Source: Bacillota bacterium (lineage in GTDB: Bacteria > Bacillota > Clostridia > Lachnospirales > Lachnospiraceae). Taken from it: a stretch of 28,420 nt of DNA. How positions within the stretch are numbered: position 1 is the stretch's first letter; every line of letters starts with the position of its first letter. The DNA lies in NCBI GenBank assembly GCA_023399455.1, contig JAEWPN010000114.1:1-28420 (forward strand). Reading direction: 5' to 3'. A program made the translations under genes and the position numbers. Shown here in pieces: positions 1 through 7,141 of this stretch. Under the pieces are notes generated by a model, which saw only the letters and a list, made by a program, of their open reading frames with translations, was not told the DNA's origin and did no database searches.

Positions 1-23
1 ATTAGTAATACTTTCTTGTTCAT
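1..23 (-). CDS. Start of an unidentified gene, cut by the window edge
   Basis: Only seven to eight codons are visible, reading M-N-K-K-V-L-L on the minus strand. An AAGGAG ribosome binding site (complement of 34-39) lies about 10 bases before the ATG. Two lysines followed by hydrophobic residues would suit the start of a signal peptide, but this is too little to name a product. The gene lies downstream of the MATE transporter on the same strand. Confidence 0.5.
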
Positions 24-71
24 ATGAATTTGTCTCCTTTAGTTTTGTTTTTTTGCCGTTTTATGAACGGG

Positions 72-99
72 TCGGTCAGGAAGGTCTCGAACTGACCGG
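72..99 (-). repeat. Hairpin between MATE gene and the left-edge gene
   Basis: CGGTCAG (73-79) and CTGACCG (92-98) are perfect 7-base inverted arms around a 12-base loop. No U-tract follows on the minus strand, so this is not a convincing intrinsic terminator. A smaller inverted repeat, CCGTT/AACGG, follows at 56-70. It may be a leader structure of the left-edge gene. A weak promoter-like pair (TTGAAT, complement of 140-145; TACACT, complement of 117-122; 17-base gap) lies just upstream of it. Confidence 0.35.
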
Positions 100-148
100 G
101 TGTTTGCAACTTGATAAGTGTATCATAAGTATGGGTGAAATTCAAGGT

Positions 149-1564
149 TTAGTCTATGGTATTCTTAGTCAGCCACACTCCTGAGCGGTAACGGAGATAA
201 TAAATAACCGTTCTTACTGCCCATTCGATTCCCATACAGATCCACACACCCTGAACACCGAATCCCAGAGGAAGAGCGAAGAGATAGCCCAGTCCCACCC
301 TGATGACCCACATGGTGATAAGAGAGGAAATGGAGCTGTAATTGGCATCGCCTGCCGAACGAAGGACGCAGGGCAGGATATTGGATGCCGACCAGAAAAA
401 GGGCATTGGAATGGCCGCGATCCAAAGCAGGATATATATTAAGGATAACGTCGCTTCCGGCGCCTGATACAGCTCCAATATTAAGGGCATGAGAGGCATG
501 AATACCACTAAAGATAAGATGACGATAAAGGTCCCTAACCATATGAGCTTCGCTCCGTAACGCTTTGCCAGCTCCTTATCTCCGGCACCGATGCACTGGC
601 CTACTACAGTAATGGCAAGAGTACCTACCGCCATCCCGCTGGAATACAGGATAGAAAAGGCAGAGCTTGCGATGGCGTTGGCTGCAACGCTGATCGTACC
701 GAGGAAGACGATATAAGTCTGAACAAGCATGCCGCCTCCATTAAAGAATACTTGTTCCAAGGCGAAGGGGACACCTATTTTAAAGACGGATCTTAACATA
801 GAAGGATTAATATGGAAAATGTTCTTTGTATAAATCCTGAATATACTTTTGGGGCGCACCAATAAAAAGACCGCGAAGCCGCCGCCGATAAGTCTGGCAA
901 TGTTTAAGGAAAGGACTGTTCCCATGATATCCATATGAAAGCCGTTGATAAAGAGCAGGCTGGCGAACAGATGGATCAGATTGATGAGCATCGTAAGGCG
1001 CAGACAGATTTTCGTCTCTCCCAGTCCTCGAAGGACCGCAAAGGAACCCACATAAAAGGAATGAAAGATCATGGAAAGGGATACTCCGATGAGGTAGCTG
1101 CAAGCCTTTTCCTTGACGACGGGGTCCGCCGCTCCAAATAAGGTATATACCAACGGGTTTGAAAAAACGATCAAAAGAGTGCATAAAGCCCCGGCCGCCA
1201 GCGAGGTGGCGAACATTACCTGCCCGGCGGCAGCACGTATCTTCTCCGTTTCACCCCGCCCCTTATACTGTGCAACGACTACGGTGCCTCCGGCAGCGAT
1301 GGCATTGAAGATGGAATAAGTCATCATATTCAAGGGAGATACGAGGCTGACCGCGGATACGGATTCCTGACTGGAGGAACTTATCATAGCCGTTGTAAGC
1401 AGCCCGATGATGTTGATAAAAAACTGATCCAGAATAAGCGGAAGCAGCATAGAAAATATTTCTCCATAGGAAAATTGATTGCTTCCAAACTGTTTGTCCA
1501 AAAATAAATCGGCCCTTGAACCGGACCGGATAAGTGTAATTTTATGTGCGGAGTGCAGTTTCAT
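149..1564 (-). CDS. MATE family multidrug/toxin efflux transporter
   Basis: The 471-residue protein is almost entirely hydrophobic, with about twelve membrane segments, the usual length and layout of MATE (NorM/DinF-like) cation-coupled exporters. Recognisable family features are an early ...LILDQFFINIIGLL segment, a small-residue stretch (VSLVSPLNMMTYSIFNAIAAGGTVVVAQYKGRG, residues about 75-106) typical of the first MATE repeat, and the repeated theme in the second half (VAANAIASSAFSI, GTLAITVVGQCIGAG). It should sit in the cytoplasmic membrane and export drugs or metabolites in exchange for Na+ or H+; the substrate cannot be read from sequence. The ribosome binding site is modest (AGAAAGG about 12 bases upstream). 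It lies 131 bases after prs on the same strand, separated by a strong hairpin, so it may or may not share the prs transcript. Confidence 0.88.
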   Translation of the reverse strand: MKLHSAHKITLIRSGSRADLFLDKQFGSNQFSYGEIFSMLLPLILDQFFINIIGLLTTAMISSSSQESVSAVSLVSPLNMMTYSIFNAIAAGGTVVVAQYKGRGETEKIRAAAGQVMFATSLAAGALCTLLIVFSNPLVYTLFGAADPVVKEKACSYLIGVSLSMIFHSFYVGSFAVLRGLGETKICLRLTMLINLIHLFASLLFINGFHMDIMGTVLSLNIARLIGGGFAVFLLVRPKSIFRIYTKNIFHINPSMLRSVFKIGVPFALEQVFFNGGGMLVQTYIVFLGTISVAANAIASSAFSILYSSGMAVGTLAITVVGQCIGAGDKELAKRYGAKLIWLGTFIVILSLVVFMPLMPLILELYQAPEATLSLIYILLWIAAIPMPFFWSASNILPCVLRSAGDANYSSISSLITMWVIRVGLGYLFALPLGFGVQGVWICMGIEWAVRTVIYYLRYRSGVWLTKNTID

Positions 1565-1590
1565 AGAATCATTATGCCTTTCTCATATCC

Positions 1591-1608
1591 TGCGGACTTC
1601 CCTCCGCA
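1591..1608. repeat. Short GC-rich hairpin upstream of MATE gene
   Basis: TGCGGA (1591-1596) and TCCGCA (1603-1608) form a perfect 6-base stem around CTTCCC. It lies between the long palindrome at 1621-1664 and the MATE start, in what would be the MATE leader. No poly-U follows on either strand. Confidence 0.4.
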
Positions 1609-1620
1609 AGCGCAAATTTT

Positions 1621-1664
1621 TATCCATATAGTTTGAACGGATGGCCGTTTAAACTATATGGATA
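1621..1664. repeat. Long near-perfect palindrome between prs and the MATE gene
   Basis: The arms 1621-1634 and 1651-1664 are exact 14-base inverted copies. The inside also pairs (1636-1640 with 1645-1649, and a G-T wobble at 1635/1650), giving a 20-pair stem with a four-base ATGG loop. On the minus strand the stem is followed by an A-run and then TTT, not a clean U-tract. It is placed where a prs terminator would be expected, but could also be a protein-binding palindrome or a transcript 3-prime-end stabiliser. Confidence 0.6.
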
Positions 1665-1695
1665 ATAAAATACTTCATCTTTATAGGCCGGAACA

Positions 1696-2886
1696 CTAAT
1701 CATCCAGCTCCCCGTTCTTATATTTTGCCACAACGTTCTGGATACGTTCGTTAGGATCTAACAAATCACTGATAGAAGCATCGTGGTTCAAGGTATCGAT
1801 AAGGTATGCAATATACTTGCTCATGTCACAGGTGATGTACCATTCCCTGGAAAGCAATTCCGGCGTCTGATAGATTAAGTTGGTGGTAAGCACTCTGTCG
1901 ATGTTCTTGTCCTCAAAGGCCTTGTCAAAACCGGAGAGGCCATTGGTAAAGAGACCGAATGTGGAACAGATAAATACCCGGCCCGCCTTTCTTTTCTTAA
2001 GCTCAGCCGCTACTTCGAGAGCGCTTTCGCCGGAGGAAATCATATCGTCGATGATAATCATATCCTTGCCCTCTACGCTGGTTCCAAGGAATTCATGAGC
2101 AACAATAGGATTCCTGCCATCTACCACTCTCGTATAATCACGTCTCTTATAAAACATACCCATATCCAGACCGAGCACGTTGGCCATATAGATCGCGCGT
2201 CCCATACCGCCCTCGTCGGGGCTGATGACCATCATATGATCTGAATCCAAGGTCAGACCCTGCACATGATGGAGAAGTCCCTTGATGAACTGATAAGTGG
2301 GCTGTATCGTCTCGAAACCATGAAGAGGTATCGCGTTCTGTACTCGCGGGTCGTGTGCATCGAAGGTAATGATATTGTCTACGCCCATGGCAACCATTTC
2401 CTGAAGCGCCAGCGCACAGTCCAAAGACTCTCTCGTGCTTCTTTTGTGCTGTCTGCTTTCATATAGGAAAGGCATGATAACTGTAATTCTTCTCGCTTTA
2501 CCGCCTACTGCAGCAATAATTCGTTTCAAATCCTGATAGTGATCATCGGGAGACATGTGATTTTTATGTCCACATAAAGAGTACGTGAGGCTATAGTTTG
2601 CCACATCAACAAGGATATAGAGGTCGGTTCCTCTGACGGATTCCATGATAATTCCCTTTGCCTCACCGGTGCCGAAGCGGGGAACCTTCGCGCCAAGAAT
2701 ATAAGATTTACGCTGATAACCTGCAAATGCGAGAGAGTCTTTGTGTTCACTTTCTCTTTCCGTCCTCCAATTTACAAGATAGTAATCAACTTTCTCCCCC
2801 AAAGATTTACACCCTTCCAAAGGAATGATGCCTAGAGATCCGACGGGAATGGTCTCAAGATTTCTTTTTTCTTCACGCTTTGCCAT
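1696..2886 (-). CDS. prs: Ribose-phosphate pyrophosphokinase (PRPP synthetase), divergent long form
   Basis: This enzyme makes PRPP from ribose 5-phosphate and ATP for purine, pyrimidine, histidine, tryptophan and NAD synthesis in the cytoplasm. Family landmarks are present but shifted from the classical type. There is an FGTGEAK...ESVRG segment (residues 71-86). RRITVIMPFLYESRQHKR (132-149) replaces the usual YFGYARQDRK region. DAHD (176-179) stands where DLHA is usual. ISPDEGGMGRA (221-231) is followed by the K-R-R flexible-loop region (247-249). The PRPP-binding loop DDMISSGES (280-288) replaces the usual DDMIDTGGT. At 396 residues it is longer than the roughly 315-residue classical enzyme. 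It is the last gene of the dnaD-dnaI-prs run, 32 bases after the loader gene, with GAGGA as ribosome binding site. Assignment to the family is firm; catalytic competence is inferred. Confidence 0.85.
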   Translation of the reverse strand: MAKREEKRNLETIPVGSLGIIPLEGCKSLGEKVDYYLVNWRTERESEHKDSLAFAGYQRKSYILGAKVPRFGTGEAKGIIMESVRGTDLYILVDVANYSLTYSLCGHKNHMSPDDHYQDLKRIIAAVGGKARRITVIMPFLYESRQHKRSTRESLDCALALQEMVAMGVDNIITFDAHDPRVQNAIPLHGFETIQPTYQFIKGLLHHVQGLTLDSDHMMVISPDEGGMGRAIYMANVLGLDMGMFYKRRDYTRVVDGRNPIVAHEFLGTSVEGKDMIIIDDMISSGESALEVAAELKKRKAGRVFICSTFGLFTNGLSGFDKAFEDKNIDRVLTTNLIYQTPELLSREWYITCDMSKYIAYLIDTLNHDASISDLLDPNERIQNVVAKYKNGELDD

Positions 2887-2918
2887 GAAAAAATCCTCAC
2901 TTTCTGCTGCGCAGGTAT

Positions 2919-3887
2919 TTAATTTGCTCTGTTTAGTTTTTTATATATTCGGATATCCGGTCCGGATAATTTACATAATGTATAGTTGCTGGTAATCCTC
3001 GAAAATATTCTGTCAGAATAACGCACTCGCAGTTCCTCCAGCGAAAGGTTCGTAGAGATAACTGTGGACTTGTGCCGGATGTGGCGCTCGTTCAGACAAG
3101 AAAAGAGCTGGGAAGAAGTATAATTGCCCGTAACCTCCGCACCCAGATCGTCGATGATTAACAAATCGCAGTTATAAATATCGTCGCAAGCTTCACCTAG
3201 CCCGTTTTTATTCCTAAACCCATAGGTAAGCTGGGATAAGGTCTCAAAAAAGGAGGAGGAACTGAAATAAAGGACGGAACGGCCCTTTTCGATCAATTCT
3301 TTTGCGACGCAGCCGGACAAAAATGACTTGCCAGACCCTACTGTACCATAAAAGAATAAATTTTGATAGATGGATTCAAAATTTTCTATAAATTTCTTGC
3401 AAGTGTTTACGGCATCCATAAAAAGCACGAGATCATCATCCTTATAATATTCATAAGAAAGATTGGAAAAATTCTCATGCTGTAACATCTTGCTGATGTG
3501 AGACTGCTCGTAAAGCATGGAAATTTCGAACTGGCGGAAGCAATGACATTTCTGTCCGTCTATGTATCCGGTATCCTTGCAGTCGGGGCAATCGTAAACC
3601 GGCTCCAGATAATCGGAAGGATAGCCGTAGGAGACCAAAAGGTTCGTCTTGCTTTCAGAAAAATTTTTAATGATTGTTTTCAGATCATCGAGAGCGGAAT
3701 CGTCCCCGCTTAAAAGCTTTTTCCCATGTTCTACGGAAATGGAGGCTATAGAGTCTTCGAGTTCCTTGTAGCCATCCACATGCTCATAAATATAGGCGCG
3801 GCGCTTCTCCAACAAATGCCGGTTCTTGTCCTGCTTTTCCTCATATGTGCGAATAATGAAATTATATTGAACATTATTTAACGTCAC
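2919..3887 (-). CDS. dnaI: DnaI/DnaC-like AAA+ helicase loader
   Basis: An ATPase that would load the replicative helicase onto DNA at the origin or at restarted forks. The 322-residue protein has an N-terminal helical part, then a cysteine cluster (C100, C103, C114, C116) like the zinc-binding region of DnaI. The AAA+ core has Walker A GTVGSGKS (181-188), Walker B DLLIIDDLGAE (241-251), a sensor-like VISTN (276-280) and an arginine-finger-like SDRIFSRI (291-298). The start is GTG at 3887, chosen because AAGGAG lies at the right distance upstream. It begins 17 bases after the dnaD-like gene, so the two are almost certainly co-transcribed, which fits their joint role in helicase loading. DnaC and DnaI names are both used for this family; the gene symbol is by analogy to Bacillus. 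Confidence 0.87.
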   Translation of the reverse strand: MTLNNVQYNFIIRTYEEKQDKNRHLLEKRRAYIYEHVDGYKELEDSIASISVEHGKKLLSGDDSALDDLKTIIKNFSESKTNLLVSYGYPSDYLEPVYDCPDCKDTGYIDGQKCHCFRQFEISMLYEQSHISKMLQHENFSNLSYEYYKDDDLVLFMDAVNTCKKFIENFESIYQNLFFYGTVGSGKSFLSGCVAKELIEKGRSVLYFSSSSFFETLSQLTYGFRNKNGLGEACDDIYNCDLLIIDDLGAEVTGNYTSSQLFSCLNERHIRHKSTVISTNLSLEELRVRYSDRIFSRITSNYTLCKLSGPDIRIYKKLNRAN

Positions 3888-3904
3888 AGCGAAGTCTCCT
3901 TAAG

Positions 3905-5002
3905 TTATCGGATTTTTAAGAGTTCCTTTTCCAGCGTCTCGAAGTCATAATCATGCTGCTTGAATTGATTAAAAGCATTGTTCGAAACGGATTTGGGCAG
4001 TGTGCGTGAAGTCTTACCGCGCAGGAATTTCTCATCCTCCTTTGCGATATCGGAAAGATGGTGTACACCCGCATTGTGCCAGCTCTTTAGAATAGTATCG
4101 GCATATTCGAAACGGTGCTTATCCGTTCCCATGACGGTGCGCTCACAGGCAATGCGGATCACGTCCATGTCAAAATCAAGCTCCTTCGTCCAGTGGCGGA
4201 TATAATCAGCCTCCTTGGAAGTGGGAGAAGTATTCTTGCCCAGAGCGTTCATGATGTCATAAACGGATTTATCGTATTTGTAAGCATACTTTTCTGCATC
4301 TTTTGGATTGGTAATGCCCGACTGTGCCCAGCTGACAGCCACTTTTTCTATGTAACGGAAGTCCTTCTTGCCGCGCTCTACACAGTACTGGACTAAGTAA
4401 TCAATTAAGTCCACGGAAAAAGCGAGCTTATCCGAAATGAAGAATATGGTTCTCACTTCGGAGGGAGATAAGGTCTTTCCTATGTATTGTTCCACAATAA
4501 ATAATAATTGCGAGGTTTCTTCTTTTGATTTGAATTCTTTTAACTGGTCTAAGGAATAGGAAGGCCTTTCATAAGACTCCTCGCTTAACTGTTTATCCTC
4601 AGAAGCGGAAGCCGGTTCTGACACAGCATCTATGTCCGGAGAAACGGGCTCTTTAACGGCTCGTGCCGCTGCCGGAGCGGCAGGCATAGGGTCGCCGTTT
4701 ATCTGCCGGTTTAAATCGAGAAGATGAATTCCGATTAAATTTCTGGCTTCGTCGTATTCTAATGAAAGAAGGCGATTCTTTTCCCAGTATTTGAGCGCAC
4801 GCATCACGTCTTTTTCCGTATGGTTAAATTTGTCCGCAATATCGGACAGACTGCAAGATAGATTGGCATTCATCATACGGATAAGATAAATGTATATTTT
4901 AAGCTGTGCATCGTTAGCATCCTTCATATATTCGTCAATAAAAATATTGGATACAGCCGTTGCATCCACATAGTTGTCCTTATAAATTGTTAAACGCCCC
5001 AT
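3905..5002 (-). CDS. DnaD-like primosome protein (DnaD/DnaB domain protein)
   Basis: A primosomal protein expected to remodel origin DNA and help the helicase loader. The 365-residue protein has an N-terminal winged-helix-like part (about residues 20-95), a low-complexity linker rich in Ala, Pro, Ser and Glu (about 105-150), and two C-terminal DnaD/DnaB-type modules. Each module carries a version of the family's YxxxIxxxW motif: YIEKVAVSW and YADTILKSW. The second is followed by a basic tail, as in proteins where that region binds single-stranded DNA. It is the first gene of the dnaD-dnaI-prs run, with its own promoter and a GGTGAG ribosome binding site. Two C-terminal modules make it resemble both DnaD and DnaB of Bacillus, so I give no exact symbol. 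Confidence 0.85.
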   Translation of the reverse strand: MGRLTIYKDNYVDATAVSNIFIDEYMKDANDAQLKIYIYLIRMMNANLSCSLSDIADKFNHTEKDVMRALKYWEKNRLLSLEYDEARNLIGIHLLDLNRQINGDPMPAAPAAARAVKEPVSPDIDAVSEPASASEDKQLSEESYERPSYSLDQLKEFKSKEETSQLLFIVEQYIGKTLSPSEVRTIFFISDKLAFSVDLIDYLVQYCVERGKKDFRYIEKVAVSWAQSGITNPKDAEKYAYKYDKSVYDIMNALGKNTSPTSKEADYIRHWTKELDFDMDVIRIACERTVMGTDKHRFEYADTILKSWHNAGVHHLSDIAKEDEKFLRGKTSRTLPKSVSNNAFNQFKQHDYDFETLEKELLKIR

Positions 5003-5062
5003 TTATCTCACCCGTCTTCATTATATGTTACTGCTCACTCCGTTCTTATATGAACAGTAACC

Positions 5063-5091
5063 ATTATATTACTATACTCATTTCAAAGCAA
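5063..5091 (-). promoter_or_regulatory. Promoter of the dnaD-dnaI-prs operon
   Basis: On the minus strand a -35 TTGCTT (complement of 5086-5091) is followed after 17 bases by a perfect -10 TATAAT (complement of 5063-5068). Transcription would start near 5056, leaving a leader of about 54 bases. Another TATAAT (complement of 5097-5102) upstream has only a poor -35. The DnaA-box triplet lies 80-107 bases upstream of this -35. Confidence 0.55.
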
Positions 5092-5171
5092 ATTGAATTA
5101 TAACATAACCCCTTTTAAAAATAAATAGTCAATTTGCCGGAAAACGCCGTAAATACGCCATTTTCCAGAAA

Positions 5172-5198
5172 TGTGGACGATGTGGATAATGTGGATAA
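5172..5198 (-). promoter_or_regulatory. Three DnaA-box-like 9-mers in direct tandem
   Basis: Read on the minus strand, 5190-5198 and 5181-5189 are both TTATCCACA, the classical DnaA-binding box, and 5172-5180 is TCGTCCACA, a two-mismatch version. They abut with no spacer. They lie in the 352-base gap between the dnaD-like gene and murC, upstream of the dnaD promoter, so DnaA binding could tie primosome gene expression to the initiation cycle, or titrate DnaA. The rest of the gap (5199-5298) shows nothing else I recognise. Confidence 0.6.
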
Positions 5199-5297
5199 TT
5201 ATAGCGGCAGGAAGGATGCACGGTAGGTAAATATATGTAAAATTCATGTAAAGACCAAGGGTTACGGGAGGAATTTCCTAAATGACAGAAAAGCTAA

Positions 5298-5346
5298 AAT
5301 ATCCACAAATTTTAAAAGGGATAGGGCTCTTAAAATTGTGGATATT
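5298..5346 (-). terminator. Likely murC terminator hairpin with embedded DnaA-box-like ends
   Basis: ATATCCACAAATTTTAA (5299-5315) and TTAAAATTGTGGATAT (5330-5345) are inverted copies with one bulged base. On the minus strand the stem is followed by TTTTAGCTTTT, suitable for intrinsic termination just behind the murC stop. The stem ends are ATATCCACA, one mismatch from a DnaA box, and another such 9-mer (5346-5354, CTATCCACA on the minus strand) abuts it. The terminator reading is the simpler one; DnaA binding is possible. Confidence 0.5.
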
Positions 5347-5354
5347 GTGGATAG

Positions 5355-6734
5355 CTATTTTTTTAGAAGATTTTCCCCCACTTTTACGATGTCTCCGGCC
5401 CCCATAGTTATCAACAAGTCATTTTTAACACAGCTCTCTGATAAAAAATTCTCGATTTCTTCAAAAGAAGATAAATAGAAGCATTCAGCTCCCAGTTTAT
5501 TTATTTCCGCTTGAAGATTGGCGGAGCTGATTCCCAGGTTATCAGTCTCTCTGGCCGCATATATATCGGAAAGGACAACCTTGTCTGCGAGGGAAAGAGC
5601 TGCCGCAAATTCCTTCAGGAAGGATTTCGTCCTTGTATATGTGTGTGGCTGAAAAACGCACCACAATGTGTTGTGGGGATAATTTTGAGCAGCTTTCAAG
5701 GTCGCGGTAATTTCCGTAGGATGATGGGCATAATCATCTATAATGGTAATACCGTCTTTTTTACCCTTATATTCGAAACGCCTGTCGGTGCCTGTAAAAT
5801 GCAGAAGCGCTTTTTTCACCGTATCGCTGTCGATGCGAAGGACGTCGGCGAGAGCGATGGCAGCCATGGCGTTGTGCACATTATGTTCTCCGGGAACCAT
5901 AAGGGAAAAGTCTTCGGCTAAATCGTTTCTCCGGTTCAGCGTAAAGGATGCATGAGCCAGCCCGTCAAAATGCAGATCGGAATAACTGTAATCGCAAGAA
6001 GGAGTGGAGCCGCAGGTAATGACCCGGCAAGTCAGTCCCCTTGTGATTTCTTCGTAATTATCGATGTCTCCGTTAATGATGAGAGTTCCGTCCTCCGGCA
6101 GCAGCTTGGCAAATTTATGGAATGAAGTGCGGATATCATGAATATCTTTAAAGAAGTCGAGATGATCCTCTTCTATGTTAAGTATAATTCCGATCTTCGG
6201 AAAAAAGCTTAAGAAGCTATTGGTATATTCACAAGCCTCCGTCACGAAATATTCGGACTTGCCTACCCGGATATTGCCTCCGATGGTCTTAAAGATGCCG
6301 CCGATGGAAAGTGTAGGATCGCAGTCGTTCTCGAGGAGAATCTCCGATATCATAGAGGTGGTAGTAGTCTTGCCGTGGGTGCCGCTGACGGCGATGGGAA
6401 GCTTGTAGTTTTTCATCATCTGCCCGAGAAGCTCGGCTCTCGACAGATGGGGAATACCCATTTCCTTCATGGCGATAAACTCGGGATTATCGGGATGGAT
6501 GGCACTGGTGTACACGATGAGGTCGATATCATAGGTCAGATTCTCTGCTCTTTGTCCGTAGTGGACAACCGCTCCCTTCTCCTTTAAGGCTTCGGTCAGA
6601 GGCGATTGTCTCATATCCGAGCCGGATACTCTGAAGTCCTCCGTCAGAAGAATCTCGGCGAGACCGCTCATGCTGATGCCGCCGATGCCGATGAAGTATA
6701 TGTGAATAGGGTGTTGAAAATCAATGTTGTACAT
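5355..6734 (-). CDS. murC: UDP-N-acetylmuramate--L-alanine ligase
   Basis: MurC adds L-alanine to UDP-N-acetylmuramate using ATP, the first amino acid step of peptidoglycan precursor synthesis in the cytoplasm. The protein opens with a Rossmann-like IYFIGIGGISMSGLAEILL (residues 12-30), has the Mur-ligase ATP loop GTHGKTTTT (118-126), a conserved NIEEDHLDFF metal/ATP region, and DDYAHHPTEI plus FQPHTYTRTKSF in the C-terminal domain. I place the start at 6734, not at the upstream in-frame ATG at 6815. AGGAAG lies 7 bases before 6734, the protein then has 459 residues (normal for MurC), and 6815 would lie at or before the predicted transcription start. It is alone in its unit, divergent from glgC and upstream of dnaD. 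Confidence 0.95.
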   Translation of the reverse strand: MYNIDFQHPIHIYFIGIGGISMSGLAEILLTEDFRVSGSDMRQSPLTEALKEKGAVVHYGQRAENLTYDIDLIVYTSAIHPDNPEFIAMKEMGIPHLSRAELLGQMMKNYKLPIAVSGTHGKTTTTSMISEILLENDCDPTLSIGGIFKTIGGNIRVGKSEYFVTEACEYTNSFLSFFPKIGIILNIEEDHLDFFKDIHDIRTSFHKFAKLLPEDGTLIINGDIDNYEEITRGLTCRVITCGSTPSCDYSYSDLHFDGLAHASFTLNRRNDLAEDFSLMVPGEHNVHNAMAAIALADVLRIDSDTVKKALLHFTGTDRRFEYKGKKDGITIIDDYAHHPTEITATLKAAQNYPHNTLWCVFQPHTYTRTKSFLKEFAAALSLADKVVLSDIYAARETDNLGISSANLQAEINKLGAECFYLSSFEEIENFLSESCVKNDLLITMGAGDIVKVGENLLKK

Positions 6735-6820
6735 AACCGCACTTCCTGTTCTTTTTATGCTTATACTGTATTGCCCGGAGCGGACGATATGTCTTTTCCC
6801 TTGGACGATACGCATACTAT

Positions 6821-6849
6821 ATTATACTCACATAGCCGGAAAAAACCAA
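6821..6849 (-). promoter_or_regulatory. murC promoter
   Basis: On the minus strand TTGGTT (complement of 6844-6849) and TATAAT (complement of 6821-6826) are 17 bases apart. The predicted start near 6814 leaves a leader of about 80 bases before murC. The rest of the divergent spacer toward glgC (6850-7036) is very AT-rich and holds nothing else I can support. Confidence 0.55.
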
Positions 6850-7048
6850 TAGCAATTTGAGTCGGAAATTGTCGGAGAAGGAAACAAGCCCCGTAAAATG
6901 GCACGTTTTGACTAAAAGTGACCGTATGATACGCAAGAAACTCCAAAAAAATATATAAAATATACAAATAAATTTCTTTAAATGTAAAAATATTGTAAAA
7001 AACTTACATAAAAAATGCCGTAAATTGAAAAGTATTTTGTAAAAAATA

Positions 7049-7077
7049 TTCACTTTCTTAGTATAATATGGTATAAT
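7049..7077 (+). promoter_or_regulatory. glgC promoter
   Basis: TTCACT (7049-7054) is followed after 17 bases by TATAAT (7072-7077), which is preceded by TGG, making an extended -10. A second TATAAT at 7062-7067 has a weaker TTGTAA (7037-7042) 19 bases upstream. The transcript would start near 7084, about 58 bases before glgC. Confidence 0.6.
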
Positions 7078-7141
7078 CTAAAACACAATATAGTAATTAC
7101 TTAAGTGTGACTAACAGGTAAGACTGATAAGAGGTGATGAC

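Noticed and set aside
56..70. CCGTT/AACGG hairpin beside a T-run as a terminator
   Set aside because: The stem is only 5 bases, and on the minus strand, where the genes lie, an A-run and not a U-run follows it.
5003..5354. Possible replication origin, because of DnaA boxes beside primosome genes
   Set aside because: No dnaA, dnaN or gyrase genes are in the window, only three clustered strong boxes are seen, and the adjacent unwinding-type AT region is modest. A regulatory or titration cluster is the smaller claim.
6735..6815. Extended MurC start at the ATG ending at 6815
   Set aside because: The extra 27 residues are not MurC-like, the ATG coincides with the predicted transcription start, and a good ribosome binding site serves the ATG at 6734.
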